The notes under the pieces were generated by a model. That model was not told the origin of the DNA. It was given only the letters and a program-made list of their open reading frames with translations, and searched no databases. Shown piece after piece: positions 54,601 through 64,000 of a DNA stretch of 64,000 nt (position 1 is the first letter of the stretch; each line of letters opens with the position of its first letter). A program made the translations under genes and the position numbers. The stretch is taken from assembly GCA_949825065.1 (NCBI GenBank), contig OX463848.1, positions 39,353,380 through 39,417,379 of the forward strand, written 5' to 3'. This DNA comes from Odontocerum albicorne (lineage: Eukaryota > Arthropoda > Insecta > Trichoptera > Odontoceridae).

Positions 54601-55809
54601 ATTATAATATTATATAACATTGTTAATTTAATAAATATTTTTGATAATGTTTGAGGTTTTCCTTAAAAAAAAATTTCGTCTATTATTATTGAAAGATATT
54701 TTTTCTTAACCTTTTATTATGTCCATTGCCATCTTGAGGCATTTCCAGTAAATTCATTATTATATATCTATCTCATCAATGGATTAAACCTGAAAATAAT
54801 ATAATCTAGAATTAATTCAATGAAATAGTTCAGATTATAAACATTTTACCTTCCATTTATTCTTTAAAAAATATTATCGATATTTAATTATCCTTTCTAA
54901 TTAAAAGTTCGATAATTCTCACATTCATTTTCTAATTAACTTTAATTCAGTCAAGAACTGAAAAACGCTTCAGTAAACTCACTAATCTCCGATGAAAAAA
55001 GTCAACGCAATTATTTGATTAATTAATTTGACAATCTACTCCCGGCGGAGAGATTTTAATTAAGGGACATTTTAATTAATTTCAACATCAACATTTTGAA
55101 ATTGTAGGCAAATAATATTTCCTCAAGTTTAGCGAATTAACTTACCAAAAATCGGCATTTTCGATGTTTTAATACTTGTTCAAGGTGAATTAATTGGTTT
55201 AAAAAAGTTAGTTAGTGTAAATTTTTCATCTTTTTAGCCCCACCCTGTTTTTGCGATAAATTTTCATTCTTAAGTATTATTTTCGATTGGTCCGAACCTT
55301 CGTTTTCTCATATTTTTTTTATGAGGCGGTGACCTGAACACTCAGACACGCAATAGATGTTCACGTGTTTGAGGGAGCCTTGGTGTTTTTACCGTAGACA
55401 AAAAATAATGGAAATACATATTTAATGGCATGATCGTGTGGTGTAAAGAATCGAAAACAACGTTATCAGTCAAGCTATGAACCTGGACCTTCATCAATCC
55501 CCAAATACAACGAGATGACCGATATTTCAATGGCGAAAAGTGATTTATCTCAGACTACTCTCTTATTGATATCCACAACCGAATAAATTACATTGATCTG
55601 CCCCCTAATGTCAGTGGTGGCGTGTGCAACCCAGCTTTAGGTAGCACTTAAAGACAGTCCTTTTTGTCAGGTCTTATCAACATTTATAAGTGGGTTCGAA
55701 TCGTCAGTTGAGGAGAGTTGGCTCTATAAACGGCGCTATATCATTGTCGCTATATGAATTAATATTATTAAGAAAAATAATCAAAATCACTTTTTTTCAG
55801 ATCCATGCA
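54601..55809. other. No gene seen
   Basis: AT-rich; one 62-codon minus ORF without domain. No repeat recognised. Confidence 0.4.
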
Positions 55810-56205
55810 CCACTTTTTTAACCTCTTTTACATCCATACATTCACCAAACTATGGCTCTGTAACTTCCAAACTCCGTTTTTGCACCCTTACCTTTATATT
55901 ATATAACTAAACTATCACTGTTCCCTTCAAGTATTTCGGTGTGTGGTCTGATTCCTAAAATTTATTGATAAACTGTTTAAGTCACTCGATTCGTTCACCC
56001 CCACACGCTATTCTGTGCTCACTTCATCGCAACCTGACGCTTTTCCAGACATTCGTACTTCTTCTTGTCTGAACTCACTCACATTTTCTAAATGCTCGCA
56101 CTTTCAGCTGTACCAGACACCGTTGTTTCTACTAGTATCACCACTCTCAAATAGTTCTTCAAAATACTCCATCCTTATTTGACACAATCCTTCCTTTCTT
56201 TCTTT
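55810..56205 (-). pseudogene. RTE-type RT, N-terminal palm region fragment
   Basis: The minus strand in shifting frames reads MEYFEELFESGDTS, ENVSEFRQEEVRMSGKASGC and a GKGAKTEFGSYRAIV block. These match KAAG.D and YKGKG....(Y)RGI(S) in the first part of RTE-type RTs. Frame damage at several points. It is the only place in the window with this part of an RTE RT. Confidence 0.6.
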
Positions 56206-56240
56206 GATACCACCTGTGTAATTTTTTCATCGCATTTTAC

Positions 56241-56280
56241 TTATTTCCTTCTAAAATCTTGTCATTTTAGAAGGAAATAA
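56241..56280. repeat. Perfect 17-bp hairpin, 6-nt loop
   Basis: Arms ttatttccttctaaaat (56241-56257) and its exact complement (56264-56280); loop cttgtc. Confidence 0.95.
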
Positions 56281-56284
56281 ATAA

Positions 56285-56485
56285 AATACTCAACGTCGGA
56301 TTGTATTGCTTTTCACGTTCGTTGGGTTAGTACAACCTGGCTGGCTTATTGCCATGTGGCAATATCTTCCAACTGAATAGAAATATGTTAAAGAGGTCTT
56401 AAGTGAAAACCAGAATGGAATCCTTTTTAAAAAAACAGGGTTCCAACAGGAATGAACTAAAGAGCAACACGAAGGTTGTCTGAAA
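56285..56485 (-). mobile_element. SINE-2, 5'-truncated
   Basis: Reversed tail gtacaacctggctggcttat and ttgccatgtggcaatatctt, then aaaccagaatggaatcc and a short remnant of the body. Head lost. Confidence 0.65.
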
Positions 56486-57234
56486 TCTTCGTGTCTATGT
56501 TTCTTTTTTTCCACAACCAATCTTTTTTGTTTTACTTCATCTTTCTTGCCATTGTTTTTTCACTATTCCCTGTCCTTGCTTCGATAAATACTCCATGCTG
56601 TCGTTTCATTCATTCCTTGTTCCATATAAAAAAATGTTCTGAAAAGAATGTGGATTTCTTGAATTGGGTGGACTTCTTAAGTTACAATTTTAGACAATTC
56701 TGTTGTAACTTTGAAGAATCTTGGTTCGAAGGAACAAAATTTCGATTTCTATCATATTTTAGACGCTGAAACGTCTTCGCTTAAAAATTTAACGTCTGTA
56801 CAGTACGACAGTTCTATTTTGTGTTTCACGATTAGAAATTGCCTCAAATTAAGAATGATTACTTAGTTTGATTCTCTTCCCATGAAACATTATTATCATT
56901 CCTTTATTCAATTATGTCTCAAGTGTACTGGGGACCTAAAGCAGAGTTTTCACTCTTGGGAAATTAGCCTTGTTTCAGCCGGAAGTGTGGGGCCTAAATC
57001 CAGAACGGAGCCTTATCTGGGTCACTAATTAACTCGAGCGCTTTAATTTATTCCTAAGGTCAATATTAGGATTTAGCAATCAAAAACGCACCCCTCGGAT
57101 TATTTGAGACTGCAGTAATTAATGTTAGTGAATGGTTAAGGGTTAACAATTTAACTAAGTTTACTTCTCGTGTTGGTTAAAAAATTCAATTTGCGTGCTT
57201 GAATAAAGTTTAATAAACGTACATATAATTTTTT
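56486..57234. other. No gene seen
   Basis: A 97-codon ORF (56,476-56,769) has no domain; low-complexity Phe-rich content suggests chance. Confidence 0.35.
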
Positions 57235-57965
57235 TTGTATAATCAAAAATTGGAAAGAAGTATCGATTTATTTTTTCATGCTATATGTCCTCAGTGAGAT
57301 ACAGGCAAAAACCTAGTTTACTGGGGACACGACAAATGAAAGGCAACAAACCCAGATACATTAAAATTGTTTGTCCAAATTAAATTACATGTTGTTTTTT
57401 TTTCACAAATTATGTATATTTCTTCTTCCTGGCATTGTCCCAACTCATTGCCGAGGTAAGCTGTTGGGGTAGGCTCTTCTCGTTCTCAGGCTGTATATTC
57501 TTCGGTTCTGGGTGTCGCTTTAGTCTAGGCCGTTTCTCTGCAGGATTTTGGAGCATTGAGTCATCCAGGAGTTCTTTGGTCTTCCTTTGGACGGCTGTCG
57601 AGGAAGATCCACATACATTGCCTGATTTACAGTATAGTCTGGTGGTCTCCATCTTATGTGCCCGTACCATCTCAGCTGTCGCTCTTCCCGCTTACTATTT
57701 ATGTCAGTGACTCCCAGGCTACCACGAATGCGTGAGCTCTTAATTTTATCTTTCAGTGATACTCCTGCCGACCACCTAAGCATTCGCATTTCTGCTGTTT
57801 CAAGTTGCCTAGAGTAGGAGCTGTACACAGTCCAAAATTCTGATCCATACATAATTGCGAGTCTAACGATAGTCTGGTATGCCTTTCCTTTCAGTTTTAT
57901 AGGCATTTTTAGGTCACACAAGACACAAATGATGTATATTTCTTGTCATGTGTAAAATAAATACA
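57235..57965 (+). repeat. JOC-4 LINE 3' UTR, interrupted by RTE-2b
   Basis: Matches 9,565-9,780 in opposite orientation: agtatcgatttattttttca, tgtcctcagtgagatacagg and gggacacgacaaatgaaagg. It resumes after the insertion as atgtatatttcttgtcatgt + gtaaaataaata. Confidence 0.75.
57425..57931 (-). pseudogene. RTE-2b LINE C-terminus, 13-bp TSD
   Basis: Perfect duplication atgtatatttctt (57412-57424, 57932-57944). The minus strand reads MPIKLKGKAYQTIVRLAIMY, GSEFWTVYSSYSRQLETAEM, RMLRWSAGVSLKDKIK, IRGSLGVTDINSKREERQLR, GRPKNSWMTQCSKILQ, a stop after RNGLD, then a RTRRAYPNSLPRQ-like end. Longest RTE-2 copy here; it shows that LINE-type KAYQT..R(P/L)..YGSE..T....QL...EMRMLRW precedes GVTDIN. The RT catalytic part is missing. 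Confidence 0.85.
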
Positions 57966-58490
57966 AACATATCGTCACGCCGTGTACCTCGCGAGATAGG
58001 CGGAGAGAACATAATTGCGAGTCTAACGATAGTCTGGTATGCCTTTCCTTTCAGTTTTATAGGCATTTTTAGGTCACACAAGACACAAATGATGTATATT
58101 TCTTGTCATGTGTAAAATAAATACAAACATATCGTCACGCCGTGTACCTCGCGAGATAGGCGGAGAGAACATAATTGCGAGTCTAACGATAGTCTGGTAT
58201 GCCTTTCCTTTCAGTTTTATAGGCATTTTTAGGTCACACAAGACACAAATGATGTATATTTCTTGTCATGTGTAAAATAAATACAAACATATCGTCACGC
58301 CGTGTACCTCGCGAGATAGGCGGAGAGAACATAATTGCGAGTCTAACGATAGTCTGGTATGCCTTTCCTTTCAGTTTTATAGGCATTTTTAGGTCACACA
58401 AGACACAAATGATGTATATTTTTTGTCATGTGTAAAATAAATACAAACATATCGTCACGCCGTGTACCTCGCGAGATAGGCGGAGAGAAC
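57851..58490. repeat. 160-bp tandem repeat, exactly 4 copies
   Basis: Units start at 57851, 58011, 58171 and 58331; all positions agree except one substitution in the fourth (58422). Each unit joins the 5' edge of RTE-2b (first 81 bp), its TSD and the JOC-4 tail (about 30 bp), and an RTE-1 terminus (cgtcacgccgtgtacctcgc). The breakpoints share aca. Confidence 0.98.
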
Positions 58491-58680
58491 AAATGTCCAA
58501 ACTTTTCCATCCAAGTAACATTCGTTTACTCTATATTTATAAATCTCGTCATGCACAATCTTCTATTATTCATACTTCTCACTTTACCTTCTTTCTAAAT
58601 CTGATCCAGCCACGTTTTCTTCGGTCTACTTCTTCCACTCAAACCTTGCACTTCAGACTTATGACGATCGTTGTATATAA
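58491..58680 (-). mobile_element. RTE-1 LINE continuation
   Basis: Follows the tandem units without a break: a tctcgtcatgcacaatcttc segment, tacttctcactttaccttct, and tccagccacgttttcttcgg (the KTWLDQ-like region). Confidence 0.6.
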
Positions 58681-59090
58681 CATTAAATTAAGTAGATAAA
58701 GAAAAGAAAATAAATAATAGATTTATTGAAATTGTGTGTAAATGGTCAAATAATAAGTAACATCTGATCTGCTGATTATACTGTCATTTTGCAGCTAATA
58801 TTTATTTATTTTTATTTATTTATTTAATTAACGACACAACAGTGTCTTTATATACAAATGGACATGTGACAGGTTATACAAGTACTTAAAATTATTGACA
58901 AAAAATACAAAACTTTATCTTAAACTAACATGAATATACAAAAAGCAGTAGTAATAATAAATTACAGTCATTGTTTTAGAATCATTTAATAATTATAATA
59001 TATGTATATTAAGTTCAATATATGTTATGTTTGTATAATATGGAAAGCTAGATATTGATATTTAGAGATAAATAATATTTAACATATTTA
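58681..59090. repeat. Probable LINE tail (minus), TTTAT-rich
   Basis: 58,802-58,835 is (ttta/tttat)n, followed by AT-rich sequence with tgtgacaggttatacaagta. It looks like a reversed LINE 3' UTR, but no coding part is attached. Confidence 0.4.
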
Positions 59091-59574
59091 GTTTACTCTT
59101 AACATAATTGGTAGGGATTATACTCATATAATCACCTTTTCTTCTTCTTTTCCTGTTAAAGTCAATATGCTACTTCCACACAGAATTGCGCTTGGATAGA
59201 ACTTGGTCTTCCACAAATCAAGTCCTCTTCGATGAAAGCCACCAGGCTTTTTAGGTACTGCTACAAGTGTCACATGGACACGTAACATCCCTCATTTTGA
59301 GAAGTCCTTGGTTCTCCCAATTCCTGTACGGAACCTGTTAAGAGATTTTCAGGTTCTTCAGGACAGTTCAAAGCCAGGTGGCAATTCTTTTACAAGCAAA
59401 ATGCATCCGCTACGGCCCAATGATAGCTAGGAGCTATTGTATTATATAAGGAGAGTTCGGGAAATTGGACACCTTGAAATGTTAGTGTCCATGTAAATTC
59501 GGAAAATTGGACGTTATTCATGTATAATAAACATATAGAATATCAACTAAAGATACGCGTGTACCGTCATACAT
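59091..59574. other. No gene seen
   Basis: Moderate GC; no ORF over 60 codons and no repeat recognised. Confidence 0.35.
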
Positions 59575-59810
59575 TTGTGGAACTTTGTATTGTATTACAC
59601 TTTCGTTGTCAACAGTACAACCTGGCTGGCTTATTGCTATGTTTAACAATATCTTCCAATCAACCATATACATGTTAAACAGGCCTTAAGTGAAAATCAG
59701 ACTGGCATCATTTTTTTAAATATCTGGGTTTCAATAAGAAACGAACCTGCAACATCCGGGCTGGGAAACGAGCAACTTACCAACTAGGCCACAGAAGACG
59801 CCTTCTTCAT
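59575..59810 (-). mobile_element. SINE-2, near full length
   Basis: The tail (plus strand, reversed) attacactttcgttgtcaac, then cagtctgatttt (reversed) and the head with a tggcctagttggtaag (reversed) segment at 59,785-59,800. B box decayed. Confidence 0.7.
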
Positions 59811-59839
59811 GTGTGCCCGTAAATATTCATATTGCGCCC

Positions 59840-60957
59840 GTCAATTTGACATAAATGTCAATATTTATTTCACACTATCAATCCCGAGTCTACGGTTAAT
59901 AAACATATGAGTATACTTGTACCTCGTATATTGAGTATCTACCAAACATAAATTCGAGGAAAGTACTTTTGAACTCGCCCTTAGATTCGACCAGTCGCAA
60001 TAGATGTATTCGTAGCACACTCGTCAATTTAACAAGAATCTTAATGTTTATTATAAAATATTAAGTCTTAGTCTACGGGTAATAAAGTAAAGAAGATCTT
60101 TCTTACGTAAATTTGTAGAACCCACGCATGAAGTCACCATAAATTCTACCAGTCGCCGCAGATATATTCGTAATATTTATTTAATATTAATTTAATAAAA
60201 AAATGTATAATTTTTTAAACTCTTACATAAAAACCGAGTCTACGGTTAATAAACATTGAGTCCCATATATGTTGATTCGTAGTATTCCTGTCAAACTCGA
60301 TCAACAAATTCATTTCAAACTCGATCAACCCCGAGTCTACGGTTAATAAACGTAGTCTTATGACGTTCCACATTTATGTAGATTCGTATTATTCGAATCA
60401 ATTGGATAAGAATTCCAATATTTATTTCAAACTCGATCAACTCCGAGTCTACGATTAATAAACGTAGTCTTATGACGTTCCACATTTATGTAGATTCGTA
60501 TTATTCCAATCAATTTGATAAGAACTCCAATATTTATTTTAAACTCGATCAACTCCGAGTCTACGGTTAATAAACGTGTGGATTATCTACCATACATTAG
60601 TTCGTAATTCTACATAAAACAACGTTATTCATTTCGCCTGTCGCCACGCACGTATTTATAGTATAATCATACATTTGATAAAAATGTTGGAATTTTTTCG
60701 ACATGAAAAATGATTCTATGATTCATAAACGTTTGACGTTACCATCATATGTATTATAGATTCTTAGAATCTACATACGTGTTTACGCCCATCAAATTGA
60801 CACGAATCTGAATACTTGTTTCAAACTCTGTATAAAGACCGAGTCTACCATTAATAAACGTATGGCGTAGCCTCCATACATAAAGTCGCAGAACTACTCG
60901 TACATGTGCACCCGCTACATACCTTTATACACGTACATTCGTAGTACGTCCGTCCGT
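59840..60957. repeat. Diverged satellite with gagtctacggttaataaac core
   Basis: The core recurs near 59,886, 60,069, 60,236, 60,323, 60,444, 60,556, 60,716 and 60,841. The best adjacent copies (60,323-60,560) are 112-121 bp apart and include cttatgacgttccacattta and tgtagattcgtattattc. Others are 87-183 bp apart, so period and identity have decayed outward. Confidence 0.85.
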
Positions 60958-61065
60958 AGCACGTGCTATCGATTGCTTGCCTCCCTCTGACGCGCCCCGC
61001 CCCCACCCCTGCCGGCCATACGTCTCACGTGGGTGCGCCCGTCACGTGGTGTCTGGCTCACTTGT
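60955..61065. promoter_or_regulatory. GC-rich patch with three CACGTG E-boxes
   Basis: A sharp rise in GC (gcgccccgcccccacccctg) with CACGTG at 60960-60965, 61026-61031 and 61043-61048. bHLH factors bind this hexamer. No ORF start, splice site or transcript evidence is visible, so function is only a possibility. Confidence 0.3.
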
Positions 61066-61149
61066 TTTTTACAATTCCTACTCAAGGATTTGGACCCGGG
61101 AAGTATTTCAGCCGTGAAATTCAGGATTTTCAGAATTACGTAGAATATA

Positions 61150-61735
61150 CTCGTATGCATGGAACGTGGAATAAACATGGAACATACTATATTTGAATAT
61201 GGAAATGCATGGAACATATTTTTGAGTTTAGTTATATGTACATGGAACATAGTTTTAAGCATGACAGTAATTAGGTGCAATATATTTTTGAGTATCATAT
61301 TATGAATAGGCCAAAACCCATACGATGGTTGTCGTCAAAGAAATAATACGAGAATTGAATTTTGAATACAAGAGAGCGAGAGAGGAATACTTGGATTCTC
61401 TCCGAAAGTAATTCGAAATTTGAATCTCGGTGGGTCCGTGATACTGAACGAATTTTAAATACCTAGCTAACAATTGTTGAACCAGTGTAAAATGGGACGA
61501 TGTATAAATGATAGATACTATTATATATAAACAAATTTTGCATTTATGAATATATGTTTTCATAAATGTAGAATTTGTTTTACTTCCGTGAATATTTCAC
61601 GGGTTGCAACTAGTAGTTATTAATTTGTGAAACATATTTTTGGATATGGTTATTCTAACGTGAAACATATTTTTGAGTACGGTCATTAATGCGTGAAACA
61701 TGTTTTCGGAAACAAGTGGAATATATTTTTTGAAA
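61150..61735. repeat. Diverged minisatellite (catggaacatatttttgag)
   Basis: Two blocks (61,155-61,300 and 61,620-61,735) repeat a 40-50-bp unit with (g/c)(t/a)gaaacatatttttgag. The DNA between them (about 61,300-61,615) does not, so it may be an insertion. Confidence 0.7.
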
Positions 61736-61740
61736 ATAAA

Positions 61741-61940
61741 NNNNNNNNNNNNNNNNNNNNNNNNNNNNNNNNNNNNNNNNNNNNNNNNNNNNNNNNNNNN
61801 NNNNNNNNNNNNNNNNNNNNNNNNNNNNNNNNNNNNNNNNNNNNNNNNNNNNNNNNNNNNNNNNNNNNNNNNNNNNNNNNNNNNNNNNNNNNNNNNNNNN
61901 NNNNNNNNNNNNNNNNNNNNNNNNNNNNNNNNNNNNNNNN
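61741..61940. other. Assembly gap (200 N)
   Basis: Unknown sequence. The round number suggests a placeholder, so the true size may differ. Confidence 1.

Positions 61941-61969
<29 letters not shown>
61941..61969. repeat. (TA)n microsatellite
   Basis: At least 14 units at the gap edge, which probably explains the gap. Confidence 0.95.
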
Positions 61970-61972
<3 letters not shown>

Positions 61973-62140
61973 ATTTTTTTATAAATGACAAGACATTTTA
62001 AATACATCATTTGTGAAAGAACAACAGGTTATTTAATGTGGACATACAATTTTAATGGTTCTGCATTTGTTGCCTTTCATATGTCGTGTCCCCAGTAAAC
62101 TAGGCTTTTGCCTGTATCTTACTGAAGACATGATATTTAA
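61970..62140 (-). repeat. JOC-4 LINE 3' UTR
   Basis: tttgttgcctttcatatgtc, ccccagtaaactaggctttt and tgtatcttactgaagacatg match 9,680-9,740. Confidence 0.7.
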
Positions 62141-62224
62141 GAGTGGAGCTTATTCACCATCTCGTTTGATTATGGTCTATTTCGACTATATGATATTATA
62201 TTTTCTTAAATAATCTTTGATTTG
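62141..62224. other. Unassigned
   Basis: Short AT-rich spacer. Confidence 0.3.
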
Positions 62225-62425
62225 GTTAGGACGGCTCCCGTGGCCTAATTGGCTTTTCTTTAAAATTAGAAGTTAGAGGTATGATTACCGCTGGTACCCA
62301 TTTCTTTAATAAAATATATTCCAGTCAACTTTTCACTTAAGTCGTCTTTAACACCCCCCCTAATTACTTTAAAGAGATTTTTACATAGCAATAAACTCGT
62401 TAGGTTTTACTTTACCCAACAAAAG
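62225..62425 (+). mobile_element. SINE-2, decayed
   Basis: ggctcccgtggcctaattgg (A-box region), accgctggtaccca, tttttcacttaagtcgtctt-like body, tail with agcaataaactcgttaggtt. Confidence 0.6.
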
Positions 62426-63114
62426 TGCGCTGTGTTTGGTTGTGTGGTGAGTAATTTCGTATTTTTAGGTCAAATTCAATTGTACAAAATGCTCGTAGAA
62501 TGTGGTTTTCGTTATATTCAGTATATTAACAATATCTCATGTTGTAGATCGATTTTTATTCTCGATCAAAAATTATTAATAAAATGATTTTGGCTTGATT
62601 TAAAGTTATAATAAATCCGCCATATTATACATTATGCAATAAAGTATAAAATAAATAAATAAGTATGTCATACAGTATCGTTTGAATAAAAACCATAGAA
62701 TCGGGTAAATCGATTGAAATCTTTATTCGATACAACAGTTTTTTTTGTGAAACTTTGGGAGTTGGGTACCGTGCTACAGCAGTTTTTCAGGTTATTTTTT
62801 CTCCCGTTTAATTACCTTTCCGTTGAACTTCGGCCGGGGTTATTCATTACCCGAGTTCTGAAGGCTTTGCCGGCCATGCATTGTACGTAATTTGTACCGG
62901 CCGAGGGGGTATTTTTAATACAGCCTTAGGTTTGATTTACGATGGGGCACAAAAACTATTGACCTTTTTTTATCAAATTAATAAAGAAAGACCCTAAAGC
63001 AATTATACAAACATCTACGGTCTAGAAGGAAAATAATTTAATATTACATCCCCAACGAGACAAAACGGATTTGCTTTCCAATTCCAATCCATTTGTCGTT
63101 TTAGTGTTCAAATG
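62426..63114. other. No gene seen
   Basis: It contains a GC-richer inverted-looking patch, tcggccgggg...ccggccgagg (62,831-62,907). No repeat assigned. Confidence 0.35.
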
Positions 63115-63945
63115 AGGTAAGTCGAAGGATCTTCTTCAGCCTTCATTCCCTTAAAGTGTTGCAAAGATTCCTACCAACTAAAACCATCTTTCCAATTCTG
63201 GACTATGCGGACGTATGTTACAGAAGAACAGCTGGACAAATTACAGCGTCTTCAAAATGTGTGTCTAAGATTCATTTTCAACCTACGAAAGTACGACCAT
63301 ATAACTTCATATCATAAGGCATTGAACTGGTTGAACGTTAGAAATAGACGCCAAATTCACATACTTTCTCTATTGTATAACGTCCTTAACTGTTCCGCCG
63401 CACCCTCTTATCTCGCCGAAAATTTTCAGCTTCTTTCCAATCATGGATTAGCGCTACGCTCAAACAGAGATTGGCCTTTCCAGTTCACCGCTCCTCTTTC
63501 TTTACGTCGTCCTTTACTGACCATGCAGTGAGACTCTGGAATCAGTTACAAACCAATATAAGACTCGCTCCGTCCTTGGCATGCTTTAAGAAGCGACTGA
63601 AAAAAACTCTTAATTTCTTGTCAGTAAAATAACGTGTTTCATTCCTGATTTTTCTTTTCCTTTCCTCTCCACCATCCCTTCCTTTCCTTTTCATTGATGA
63701 TATCTCATTTTATATGAAAAAAAATGTTCGGGTGATTGTCCGTCTTTGTGGGGTTCGTGGGCACGTGCTCACGTAATATGTTTATGGATTTCGTGGGGAT
63801 GGATAGTCATTTGAATGATTTATGCGACCATGTAACTTGCTTCATTTACTTTTGTCTGGTTGGTTGGAAGAGATTGCCGCTTGACAATAAGCCCGCCAGA
63901 TTGTATTGCAATAAAAGTGTTAAGTAAATAAATAAATAAATATTA
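63115..63945 (+). pseudogene. JOC-2: jockey/CR1-like LINE RT C-terminus and 3' UTR
   Basis: Three frames together read KVLQRFLPTKTIFPILDYAD, then TEEQLDKLQRLQNVCLRFIF (ORF 63205-63531), HKALNWLNVRNRRQIHIL and PLSLRRPLL. After a shift they read AVRLWNQLQTNIRLAPSLAC and FKKRLKKTLNFLS, then a stop. P(I)LDYAD is the (L)EYA/DY. .VW-type block and AVRLWN.L.....F...LK the RT terminus. About 300 bp of 3' UTR end in taaataaataaataa. Two frame shifts. The best copy of the family that supplies the SINE-2 tail. Confidence 0.8.
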
Positions 63946-64000
63946 AATTTTTATCAAGACGAATTTTTTTAGAGATGGTTACTGACGCACCTTTAAAGTG

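Noticed and set aside
53466..54690. Possible terminal repeats of the second mariner (gacgaaa near both edges)
   Set aside because: Similarity is too short and offset, and no convincing TA-flanked pair was found.
61597..62010. ORFs spanning the N gap (up to 137 codons)
   Set aside because: Most residues are undefined Ns.

Overview
This window looks like gene-poor, AT-rich insect nuclear DNA. It has no operons, no bacterial-type gene spacing, no rRNA and no recognisable host gene. Almost everything I can identify is a transposable element (TE), a TE fragment or a tandem repeat, mostly degenerate and heavily nested. The mix (many RTE-like and jockey/CR1-like LINE 3' ends, tRNA-derived SINEs, mariner, a Helitron, hAT and TTAA-target elements, solo LTRs) and a LINE end finishing in GCAGTGG plus (ATG)n suit an insect. 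Lepidoptera is possible, but that is a weak guess.

Local labels used below are not database names. RTE-1: LINE ends with a GRGRPKK-W block. RTE-2a/2b: LINE ends with GVTDINSK and LRWYGH, finishing in gaagaag. RTE-3: RLEAFEMW plus SWLRNIRDW. RTE-4: ILEEL plus FGHI. LINE-5: RPPGRPPKRW. JOC-1 to JOC-5: jockey/CR1-like LINE ends. SINE-1, SINE-2 and SINE-3: tRNA-headed short elements. Clade names are inferences from motifs; target-site duplications (TSDs), terminal repeats and boundaries were read directly from the sequence.

Layout. 0-3.5 kb: end of a hAT element, then a SINE-2 split by two TTAA elements that share one TTAA, then a JOC-1 LINE. 3.6-7.6 kb: a dispersed repeat split by a 3.4-kb Helitron; the uninterrupted repeat is at 47.4-48.0 kb. 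8-10.6 kb: LINE-5 inside SINE-1 inside RTE-1, then JOC-4. 11-16 kb: a 52-bp tandem array, minisatellites grown inside LINE sequence, and RTE-2 inside RTE-3. 17-24 kb: LINE ends with clear TSDs and one unexplained 127-codon ORF. 24.4-25.2 kb: a palindromic mariner derivative. 25.7-33.3 kb: nested LINEs and SINEs and the first solo LTR. 33.8-35.7 kb: a ~74-bp satellite with a hAT miniature element in it. 35.8-37.1 kb: a LINE with the longest intact reverse-transcriptase frame. 37-50 kb: more LINE and SINE ends, a hAT miniature element and a third TTAA element. 51.5-52.1 kb: the second solo LTR. 52.5-54.6 kb: a degenerate tandem region and a mariner pseudogene. 57.2-58.5 kb: four 160-bp tandem units built across a LINE-LINE junction. 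59.8-61.1 kb: a diverged satellite ending in a GC-rich patch. 61,741-61,940 is an assembly gap of Ns. The window ends in JOC-2.

Nothing here encodes a pathway. What interacts is mobile DNA: SINE-2 carries a tail resembling JOC-2, later insertions date earlier ones, and two-LINE junctions have been recruited into tandem repeats. The most unusual items are the palindromic mariner element, the 160-bp nascent satellite, the abutting TTAA elements, a TTAA element with six TGTACCAC sites, and a dispersed octamer TACTCGTA seen at least 14 times.
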